Position numbers and translations under genes: made by a program. Under the pieces are notes generated by a model. It searched no databases. It was given only the letters and a program-made list of their open reading frames with translations, and was not told where the DNA came from. A stretch of 64,000 nucleotides of DNA from Lentzea albidocapillata (GTDB lineage Bacteria > Actinomycetota > Actinomycetes > Mycobacteriales > Pseudonocardiaceae). Numbering within the stretch: position 1 is the stretch's first letter; every line of letters begins with the position of its first letter. The stretch is taken from assembly GCF_000719115.1 (NCBI RefSeq), contig NZ_JOEA01000004.1:235239-299238 (forward strand). Direction: 5' to 3'. Shown piece by piece: positions 8,984-15,582 of the stretch.

Positions 8984-10317
8984 TGCCCCAGCGCGTCGTC
9001 GTGATCGGCGGCGGCATCTGCGGCCTCGCCACCGCGCACCGTCTCGCCCGCGAGGGCATGGCCGTGACGCTGCTGGAGGCGAGCGACCAGCTCGGCGGCC
9101 TCGGCACGTTCTTCACCTCGCGGGGCCGGTCGGTGGAACGCTTCTACCACTGCGTGATGCCGACCGACACGGCGTTGCTGGCGTTGCTGGACGAGGTCGG
9201 CCTGCGCGAGAGCGTCGGCTGGAACCCCACCTCGATGGGCATGATCGTCGAGGGCGAGCACCGCTCGTTCAACTCCGCGCTGGACCTGCTGCGGTTCCGG
9301 CCGCTGAGCCTCGTGAACCGGATCCGCTTCGGCGTGGTCTCGTTGCTGCTGCGCCGGCTGGGCAAGGGCAAGGACCTCGACGGGATGCGCACCGAGGACT
9401 GGCTGCGCGGCCTGTACGGCGACAGGATCTGGGAGCTGCTGCTCGCGCCGCTGTTCGGCGCGAAGTTCGGCGCCGCGTTCGGTGACGTGCCCGCGCTGTA
9501 CGTGTGGCAGCGCCTGGGCCGCGAGAGCAACGAGTCGGTGCGCGGCTATCCGGCCGGTGGCTACGAGAGCGTGATCGACGCGCTGAGGGCGTCCATCGAG
9601 GCGCACGGCGGCGAGGTCCGCACCTCGGCACCGGTCGGGCGGCTCGAAGCCGGCGAGGACCGGGTGCTCGTCACGCTGTCCGGCGGCGAGACGATCGAGG
9701 CGGACCACGCGGTCTCCACGGTCCCGCTGCCGGCGTTGCGGGCCATCGCGGACCCCGATCTCGTGCCGCTGCTGCCCGACGTCCAGCTGCCGTACCAGGG
9801 CGTCGTCAACACGTTGTTCTTCCTGCGCAAGCCGTTGTCCGGGCACTACTGGGCACCGGTGATCCGCTCGGGCACGGACTTCGACGGCGTGATCGAGATG
9901 ACGCCACTGACGGGTTCCGAGCGGTACGGCGACCGGCACCTCGTGTACGTCATGCACTACACCGATCGCGAGTCAGCGCTGTACCGCGAGGATTCCGAGA
10001 GCATCGCCCAACGGTGGACCGAGCAGCTGCTGAGCCTCCATAAAGGACTCACGCCGGACGACGTCGACGAGGTGCGCGTGTTCAAGGCGCCGTTCGTCGA
10101 ACCGGTGTACCCGCTCGGGTATCTCACGAAGCGCCCGGCCGTCGAGGTGCCCGGCACGCGGCTGCTGCTCGCCACCACGGCCCACGTCTACCCCGACGTC
10201 ACGAGCTGGAACTCCAGTGTCGAGCTCTCCGGCTCGGTGACGAACACGCTCCTGCGCGCCGCCAGGAGTTCCTCGCCCCAGGAGAACGCCGCATGGTCAG
10301 CAGATTCGGCGCGGTGA
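8983..10317 (+). CDS. FAD-dependent oxidoreductase (amine-oxidase/HemY-like)
   Basis: A 444-residue flavoprotein. The N-terminal dinucleotide motif VVVIGGGICGLATAHRL and the following LLEASDQLGGLGTFF bind FAD. The middle contains GGYESVIDALRASIEAHGGEV, and the C-terminal half carries the substrate domain typical of protoporphyrinogen-oxidase/UDP-galactopyranose-mutase relatives. ATG 8983 overlaps the stop of the GT2 gene, so both are translated together, and the lysyl-oxidase-like gene starts 25 bases before its end. A role in oxidising or isomerising a sugar or lipid carrier intermediate is plausible. Relatives of this type also occur in carotenoid and polyamine metabolism, so the substrate stays open. 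Confidence 0.75.
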   Translation: MPQRVVVIGGGICGLATAHRLAREGMAVTLLEASDQLGGLGTFFTSRGRSVERFYHCVMPTDTALLALLDEVGLRESVGWNPTSMGMIVEGEHRSFNSALDLLRFRPLSLVNRIRFGVVSLLLRRLGKGKDLDGMRTEDWLRGLYGDRIWELLLAPLFGAKFGAAFGDVPALYVWQRLGRESNESVRGYPAGGYESVIDALRASIEAHGGEVRTSAPVGRLEAGEDRVLVTLSGGETIEADHAVSTVPLPALRAIADPDLVPLLPDVQLPYQGVVNTLFFLRKPLSGHYWAPVIRSGTDFDGVIEMTPLTGSERYGDRHLVYVMHYTDRESALYREDSESIAQRWTEQLLSLHKGLTPDDVDEVRVFKAPFVEPVYPLGYLTKRPAVEVPGTRLLLATTAHVYPDVTSWNSSVELSGSVTNTLLRAARSSSPQENAAWSADSAR

Positions 10318-11249
10318 TCGCAGCTCTGGCGATCACCGCGGTCAACCTCGTCTCCTCGCAGCACGTCCAGGCCGATCCCGCGCCGCTGCTGCCCGACCTC
10401 CGCCAGGCGCCCATCGGCTGCCCCGGCGGCCACGACGGCTCCCCGTTGCTGTGCCGCGCCTGGGACGTGTGCCTCGTGGAGGACGCCTCGGCGCCGCGCG
10501 GCAAGTGCATGTCCCGCGGCGGCAGCGCACAGGCCGTGCGGCTGAGGTTCACCACCTCGATCGACAACGTGGGCGACGGCCCGTTGCTGCTGCACGCGCA
10601 CCGCGACAGCACCGCCACACCGACGATGAACGTGCGTCAGGCCATTCAGTCCGGTGTGGACGGTTCGATCGCCGGGTCGTACAACGAGGCGCGCCGCGAG
10701 ACCAAGTCCAGCGCCTACTACGAGCCCGCTCCCACGCACACGCACTGGCACCTGCTCAACTTCGAGTACTTCCAGCTGCGCGCGCCCGACGGCAGCGTGG
10801 TCGAGACGGACCGCAAGAACGGTTTCTGCATCGGCGACCGCTACACGGTGTCCGACCGCCTCCCGCGCCGGCCCGCCGATCCGGAGAGCCCGGAGGGCAA
10901 GCTCGCGCAGCGACTGGACGGTCACATGTGCGAACACCACAACCCGTCCGCTTTGGACGTCATGTTCGGCATCTCGGTCGGTTCCGGCGACGACTACAAG
11001 CACGAGGTCGACTTCCAGTGGCTCGACCTGACCCACGTGAAGTCCGGTGTGTACGACGTCGTGAACGTCGTGAACTCCGACCGTGCATTGCTGGAGAAGA
11101 ACTACGACAACAACGCGTCGTCGATCGCGATCTCCGTGCAGTGGCCCGGCGGCGCGGTGAACCCGCCCGGCACGATCGACGAGGCGCCGTCGGTACGAAT
11201 GATCCGCAGTTGTCCCGGCAAAGCGAAGTGCGCGAAGCCGAGGGGCTGA
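10293..11249 (+). CDS. Secreted lysyl oxidase homologue
   Basis: A 318-residue exported protein with a signal peptide (residues 1-27, ending HVQA). The copper motif THTHWHLLNF contains H149, H151 and H153, aligning with the His-x-His-x-His of animal LOX. K175 in DRKNGFCIGD aligns with the lysine, and Y235 in DDYKHEVDFQWLDLTHV with the tyrosine, that form the lysyl tyrosylquinone cofactor. The sequence after Y235 (QWLDLTHVKSGVY) is very LOX-like. It should be an amine oxidase acting outside the cell on lysyl groups or amines. The ATG has an AGGAG site and overlaps the flavoprotein gene; a strong terminator follows. Confidence 0.88.
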   Translation: MVSRFGAVIAALAITAVNLVSSQHVQADPAPLLPDLRQAPIGCPGGHDGSPLLCRAWDVCLVEDASAPRGKCMSRGGSAQAVRLRFTTSIDNVGDGPLLLHAHRDSTATPTMNVRQAIQSGVDGSIAGSYNEARRETKSSAYYEPAPTHTHWHLLNFEYFQLRAPDGSVVETDRKNGFCIGDRYTVSDRLPRRPADPESPEGKLAQRLDGHMCEHHNPSALDVMFGISVGSGDDYKHEVDFQWLDLTHVKSGVYDVVNVVNSDRALLEKNYDNNASSIAISVQWPGGAVNPPGTIDEAPSVRMIRSCPGKAKCAKPRG

Positions 11250-11270
11250 ACAGTTTCCGAACCAGCCCCA

Positions 11271-11305
11271 AACGGGGGTGTCCGCGCCGCGGACACCCCC
11301 GTTTG
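11271..11305 (+). terminator. Hairpin terminator after the lysyl oxidase gene
   Basis: Seventeen-base perfect arms (11271-11287 and 11289-11305; AAACGGGGGTGTCCGCG and its complement) nearly abut, so the real stem-loop opens a few central pairs. It starts 21 bases after the stop codon and ends in GTTTGTTCT, giving a partial T tract. It closes the second polysaccharide operon. Confidence 0.85.
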
Positions 11306-11623
11306 TTCTGTACCGGGACAAACGGGCGCGATGCGGACGCTTTACCACGTGGGCCACTAATCGCACAAACCTTACTCTGCGACACCATCAGCCGCCGCGC
11401 ATAGCACACTCGTACGTGCAGACGCAATTACCCGCGAGAACAGTCGAAACGGTCAAGTCAATAGACCGAGTGGTGCAATCTTCATCACAGCGCAGAGTGT
11501 CGCACGCAACCCCCTTGGCTCTTGACCTGGGCATGTGGCGGGTTGAGACAATTCACTTCGCGATTCCACCCCGTCAGGATTGCGACCCGACCTGATTCCC
11601 CGGCCGATCAGGAGTGCCCCATC
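11306..11623. other. Gap upstream of the prenyltransferase operon
   Basis: This 318-base stretch has no convincing frame: the frames present have codon use unlike the neighbours. It is more A+T-rich than the genes (11360-11560) and should contain the promoter of the prenyltransferase-tryptophanase operon. I see no strong palindrome. A CAGGAG ribosome site (11609-11614) lies 9 bases before the TTG at 11624. Confidence 0.4.
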
Positions 11624-12718
11624 TTGAGCGCGCCAGCCGTCTCGTTGCACGATTTCGCCATTGGCCAGTTACGCAACCTCCTGCGCGCCGTCGGTTTGGC
11701 GGACTCCGCTAATACGGCGACAAAACTGCTGGGTGAGGCATTAGGCCCCGGCTGCCGGCTGCCCCTCTCCGCAGTTCCCCATTGGCCCTCATTCGTCGCC
11801 GACGACCACTCTCCCGTCGAATTCTCGGTGGCTTTGGCCCAAAACGAACGGCCCGCCGTTCGCATGATCGTCGAGTCGCTCGCCGAGCAGCCCGGCAGGC
11901 AGGCCAACCTGGCCGCCGCGCTCGGCGTCCTGGACCGCCTCGCGGACCGGCACGACCTGCGGCTCGGGCAGTTCGACCGGGTGCGCGACCTGTTCCTGCC
12001 GGACGACCCGCAGGGCGCGTTCGCGTTCTGGTACTCGCTGATCATCCAGCCGTCGGGCACGCCGGGCGTCAAGGTCTACCTCAACCCCGAGGCGCGCGGC
12101 CGGGACAGCGCGACCGGCCTGGTCGCGGAGGCACTCGCCCGGCTCGGCCTGGACTCGGCGTTCCCCGTCGTCGCCGAGCACGGGCTGCGGCGCGAGGGGC
12201 TGGACCGGTTCTCCTTCTTCGCCCTCGACCTCACCGACGAGAACCGGGCACGGGTGAAGACCTACGTGTCGCACGACGGCGCGATGGCCGCGGACGTGGT
12301 GCGGGCCGCGGCGGCGACCCCGGACGTCGATCCGGCGCTCCTGGCGGACGTCTGCGAGCTCGCCCGCGGCGGCGACGGGGCGTTCACCCGGCGCCCGCTG
12401 ATGTCGAGCTACACGTTCCTGTCCGGCGACACCGACCGGCCCAGCGGCTACTCCCTCTACATCCCGGTGCGGGACTACGTGCAGGACGACCTGGAGGCCT
12501 GCGCACGCGTGCTGGCGATCATGGCGCGGTGCGGGCTCGACACCACGCCGTTCGTCATGGCGCTCGCGAGCCTCGTCCAGCGGCCGCTCGGCGACGGCGT
12601 GGGGCTGATCGCCCACGTGTCCCTGCGGCTGGGCCGGCCGAAGCCCGGCGTCTCGGTCTACCTGTCCTCCGAGGCCTACGACGTCACGCCACCCCGCACC
12701 ACCGCACTATCCGTTTAA
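11624..12718 (+). CDS. DMATS-type aromatic (indole) prenyltransferase
   Basis: A 364-residue soluble protein resembling bacterial members of the dimethylallyltryptophan synthase family (ABBA/PT barrel). Visible pieces are VEFSVALAQ, FAFWYSLIIQPSGTPGVKVY with its basic/aromatic diphosphate-shielding pattern, SGDTDRPSGYSLYIPVRDYV, and GVSVYLSSEAY at the end. The length fits the bacterial branch (about 360-390). TTG 11624 is chosen because CAGGAG lies 9 bases upstream and the longer frame has no ribosome site. The adjacent tryptophanase-like gene matches known Streptomyces pairs that make 6-dimethylallyl-tryptophan and then prenylindole. Transfer of dimethylallyl diphosphate to tryptophan is therefore likely; the ring position is not readable. 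Confidence 0.8.
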   Translation: MSAPAVSLHDFAIGQLRNLLRAVGLADSANTATKLLGEALGPGCRLPLSAVPHWPSFVADDHSPVEFSVALAQNERPAVRMIVESLAEQPGRQANLAAALGVLDRLADRHDLRLGQFDRVRDLFLPDDPQGAFAFWYSLIIQPSGTPGVKVYLNPEARGRDSATGLVAEALARLGLDSAFPVVAEHGLRREGLDRFSFFALDLTDENRARVKTYVSHDGAMAADVVRAAAATPDVDPALLADVCELARGGDGAFTRRPLMSSYTFLSGDTDRPSGYSLYIPVRDYVQDDLEACARVLAIMARCGLDTTPFVMALASLVQRPLGDGVGLIAHVSLRLGRPKPGVSVYLSSEAYDVTPPRTTALSV

Positions 12719-12742
12719 CGCTGCACCAGGAAGGCCACCGCC

Positions 12743-14104
12743 GTGGAGCCGTACCGCATCAAGGTCGTCGAGCCCATTCCCATCACCACCCGTGAGTACC
12801 GGGAACGCCGCTACGCCGAAGCCGGGTACAACCAGTTCAACCTCACGGCGGAAGACGTCACGATCGACCTGCTGAGCGACTCCGGCACCGGCGCGTTGTC
12901 CGCGGAACAACAGGCCGCCGGCATGCGCGGCGACGAGACGTACGCGGGATCGCGGTCCTGGTTCCGGTTCCGCGAGGTGACCGAGGAACTGACCGGGTAC
13001 CGCCACATCCTGCCCGTGCACCAGGGCCGGGCCGCTGAACGGATCCTGTTCAGCGCCTTGCTGAAGCCGGGACAGCTCTCGGTCAGCAACACGCACTTCG
13101 ACACCACCCGCGCGAACGTCGAACTGGCCGGCGGTGTGGTGCGGGACCTCCCCTCGCCGGCCTTCGCGGACCTCGACAGCGACGAGCCGTTCAAGGGCAA
13201 CATCGACCTCGTCGCGCTCGAGGAGGTGCTGGAGGGGCCCGAGGACGTCGGCCTGGTGCTGATGACGATCACCAACAACGGCGGCGGCGGGCAGCCGGTG
13301 TCGATGGCGAACCTCAAGGCCGTGCGGAAGTTGTGCCGCAGGCACGGCGTCCCGTTCATCCTCGACGCGGCCCGGTTCGCCGAGAACGCGTGGCTCGTGA
13401 CGCAGCGGGAGGAGAAGTACCGCGGCCACAGTCCGCGCGAGATCGCGAAGAAGGCGTTCCGGCTCGCCGACGGCTGCGTGCTGAGCCTGAAGAAGGACGG
13501 CATCGTCCACATCGGAGGGATGCTCGGGCTGCAGGACACCGAGCTGGCCAAGCGGTGCGAACTCCTGCTGATCGCCACCGAGGGGTTCAGCACGTACGGC
13601 GGGCTGTCCGGCCGCGACCTCGACATGTGCGCGCAGGGCCTCATCGAGGTCACCGACCCGCTGTACCTGCGCGAGCGCGCCGAGGCCACCGCGTACCTCG
13701 CCGACTGCGCGCGTGAGGCCGGTGTGGACAGTGTGCGGCCGGCGGGTGTGCACGCGGTCTACCTCAACGCGGGCAGGCTGCTGCCGCACATCCCGCCGAG
13801 CAGGTTCACCGGCCACGCGCTCGCGTCCGAGCTCTACCTCGCGGGCGGAATCCGTTGTGCCGAGGTGGGTTCGCTCTACCTCGGCGACATCGACCCGTCC
13901 GGCGACCTGATCACGCCCGCGCCGTTCGAACTGGTGCGGCTCGCGATCCCGCGCCGCGTCTACACCCGCAGTCACCTGGAGTACGTGGCGGAGACGCTGG
14001 CGGGCATCGCCAAGGATCCCGAGCGGGTGCCCGGCTACCGGCTCACCGAGGTGCCGCCGATCCTGCGGCCGTTCCGGTGCAGGCTGGAGCAGGTAAGGCC
14101 ATAG
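12743..14104 (+). CDS. Tryptophanase-like beta-eliminating lyase (PLP)
   Basis: A 453-residue fold-type I PLP enzyme. It follows E. coli TnaA closely: IDLLSDSGTGALS, MRGDETYAGSRSWFRF, HQGRAAERI, ITNNGGGGQPVSMANLK, LDAARFAENAWLV, and SLKKDGIVHIGGM, in which K251 should form the Schiff base. The C terminus ILRPFRCRL has Pro443 where TnaA has the His463 and tyrosine phenol-lyase a Phe, so substrate choice cannot be fixed by that residue. It lies 24 bases after the prenyltransferase gene, with a Shine-Dalgarno (accaggaag). It probably cleaves a prenylated tryptophan to prenylindole, pyruvate and ammonia. Confidence 0.85.
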   Translation: MEPYRIKVVEPIPITTREYRERRYAEAGYNQFNLTAEDVTIDLLSDSGTGALSAEQQAAGMRGDETYAGSRSWFRFREVTEELTGYRHILPVHQGRAAERILFSALLKPGQLSVSNTHFDTTRANVELAGGVVRDLPSPAFADLDSDEPFKGNIDLVALEEVLEGPEDVGLVLMTITNNGGGGQPVSMANLKAVRKLCRRHGVPFILDAARFAENAWLVTQREEKYRGHSPREIAKKAFRLADGCVLSLKKDGIVHIGGMLGLQDTELAKRCELLLIATEGFSTYGGLSGRDLDMCAQGLIEVTDPLYLRERAEATAYLADCAREAGVDSVRPAGVHAVYLNAGRLLPHIPPSRFTGHALASELYLAGGIRCAEVGSLYLGDIDPSGDLITPAPFELVRLAIPRRVYTRSHLEYVAETLAGIAKDPERVPGYRLTEVPPILRPFRCRLEQVRP

Positions 14105-14111
14105 CACGAAC

Positions 14112-14144
14112 TGAAGCCCTTGGCGCACGGCACCAAGGGCTTCA
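14112..14144. terminator. Bidirectional hairpin terminator between tryptophanase and cvnD
   Basis: Twelve-base perfect arms (14112-14123 TGAAGCCCTTGG; 14133-14144) enclose a 9-base loop. The hairpin lies between the convergent stops at 14104 and 14157, so it can serve both transcripts. It has no long T run, as is usual in actinomycetes. Confidence 0.75.
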
Positions 14145-14156
14145 GGAACAGCTGTG

Positions 14157-14765
14157 TCAGGCCATCACGTCGAGCCGGTTCATCGCGTGCTCGATCACGC
14201 GGACCAGCACCGCCTTGCACGACTCGCGGTCGCGGGCGTCGCACAGCACCAGCGGCACCGTGTCGGCGACGTCGAGCGCCACGCGCATCTCCTCCGCCGT
14301 GTAGGAGTGGCTGCCCTGGAAGCAGTTCACCGCCACGACGAACGGGATGCCCCTGCGCTCGAAGAAGTCGATCGCGCCGAAGCCGGCGTCGAGCCTGCGG
14401 GTGTCGACCAGGACGACGGCGCCGATCGAGCCGATCGAGAGCTCGTCCCACAGGAACCAGAAGCGGTCCTGGCCCGGTGTGCCGAACAGGTAGAGGACCA
14501 GTTCGGGGTTGATCGTGATGCGGCCGAAGTCCAGCGCGACCGTCGTGGTGGTCTTGCCCTCGACGCCGTAGAGGTCGTCGATCTCCTCGCCGGCCTCGGT
14601 GAGCAGTTCCTCGGTCCGCAGCGGGGTGATCTCGCTGACCGCGCCGACCATCGTGGTCTTGCCGACGCCGAAGCCACCGGCGACGACGATCTTGACCGAC
14701 GAGGGGACCAGGACCTCTTCCCCGCCCTGCCCGGAACCGGGCCGATCAGATTGCACGGACACCAT
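14157..14765 (-). CDS. cvnD: Conservon GTPase-like protein CvnD
   Basis: A 202-residue small P-loop protein. The P-loop is GGFGVGKTT (residues 30-38), followed by TTTTVALDFGRI, LYLFGTPGQDRFWFLWDEL (a G3-like DxxG replaced by GTPGQDRF) and VAVNCFQGSHSY in place of a classic NKxD. These deviations are typical of the CvnD family. It is the last gene of the cvnABCD conservon, a membrane-associated complex that resembles eukaryotic G-protein signalling and influences development and secondary metabolism in Streptomyces. The start overlaps cvnC by 20 bases. Confidence 0.9.
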   Translation of the reverse strand: MVSVQSDRPGSGQGGEEVLVPSSVKIVVAGGFGVGKTTMVGAVSEITPLRTEELLTEAGEEIDDLYGVEGKTTTTVALDFGRITINPELVLYLFGTPGQDRFWFLWDELSIGSIGAVVLVDTRRLDAGFGAIDFFERRGIPFVVAVNCFQGSHSYTAEEMRVALDVADTVPLVLCDARDRESCKAVLVRVIEHAMNRLDVMA

Positions 14766-15123
14766 CGAGCACCTTCTGGAGTAGGTTCAGGTCGACCGGG
14801 GCCACCGTGGTGGCCGGGCCGCTGGTGATGACGTCACCGCGCTGGATGAGGTCGCTCAGGAGCACCTTCACCACGACGAGCGGCGCGTGCAGGTAGGCGG
14901 CCACCTCCGCGACGGACAGCGGTTTCCGGCAGAGTTTGATGATCTCCAGGTGCTCTACCGACAACGTGCCCTGCTCCGTCGTCGTGCGCAGCGCCCGGAC
15001 CTGGGTCGTCAGGGTCAGGTCCTCGCCGGCGGGCTTGGGCCTGGTGCGGCCGCTCACCATCGCGTACGGGCGGACCATGGGGCCCGCCGCCTCGTCGTAC
15101 CACCAGTCGGAGGAGTTGCTCAT
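14746..15123 (-). CDS. cvnC: Conservon DUF742 protein CvnC
   Basis: A 125-residue protein of the DUF742 family. MVRPYAMVSGRTRP near the N terminus and IIKLCRKPLSVAEVAAYL, followed by VVVKVLLSDLIQRGDV, form the winged-helix-like fold of this family. It bridges CvnB and CvnD in the conservon complex. ATG 15123 overlaps the cvnB stop (ATGA), and the 3' end overlaps cvnD. Confidence 0.9.
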   Translation of the reverse strand: MSNSSDWWYDEAAGPMVRPYAMVSGRTRPKPAGEDLTLTTQVRALRTTTEQGTLSVEHLEIIKLCRKPLSVAEVAAYLHAPLVVVKVLLSDLIQRGDVITSGPATTVAPVDLNLLQKVLDGVRAI

Positions 15124-15557
15124 GACAGTCCGAGGGGGTTGGGCATCCTCGGCGACGCCAGTGTTCTCGGCGCCGACGAGAGGTACGCGCCGACACGCTT
15201 CACGAGCATGTTCATCTCGTAGGCGATCATGCCCATGTCCGCGTCCTCGTCACCCACCACCGCGAGACAGGCGCCCTGTCCCGCCGCGGTGACGAACAGG
15301 TGCGCGCGTTCCATCTCCACGATGGTCTGGCGGACCTGTCCCCCTCCGAAGTGCCGTCCGGTGCCGCGAGCGAGGCTCTGGAACGCGGACGCCATCGCCG
15401 AGAGGTGGTCGGAGTCGTCCTTGGACAGCTCGGGAGAGTGGGCGAGCAGCAGGCCGTCCGCGGAGAGCACCACCGCGTGCCGGGCACCGACCACTCTCGC
15501 GACGAGGTCCTCCAGCAGCCAGTTGAGCTCGGGGTGCCCGCCGGTCAGGTCGTCCAC
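15120..15557 (-). CDS. cvnB: Conservon roadblock/LC7 protein CvnB
   Basis: A 145-residue roadblock/LC7-domain protein: LNWLLEDLVARVVGARHAVV, LSADGLLLAHSPEL, FQSLARGTGRHF, LFVTAAGQGACLAVV and MLVKRVGAYL. In conservons this protein acts with CvnD as a GAP-like or scaffolding partner. I chose GTG 15557 because AAAGGG lies 7 bases upstream; the longer frame to 15800 runs into the end of cvnA and lacks a ribosome site. The gap to cvnA is 25 bases. Confidence 0.88.
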   Translation of the reverse strand: MDDLTGGHPELNWLLEDLVARVVGARHAVVLSADGLLLAHSPELSKDDSDHLSAMASAFQSLARGTGRHFGGGQVRQTIVEMERAHLFVTAAGQGACLAVVGDEDADMGMIAYEMNMLVKRVGAYLSSAPRTLASPRMPNPLGLS

Positions 15558-15582
15558 GGAAATTGCCCTTTCAGTTTCGTGA

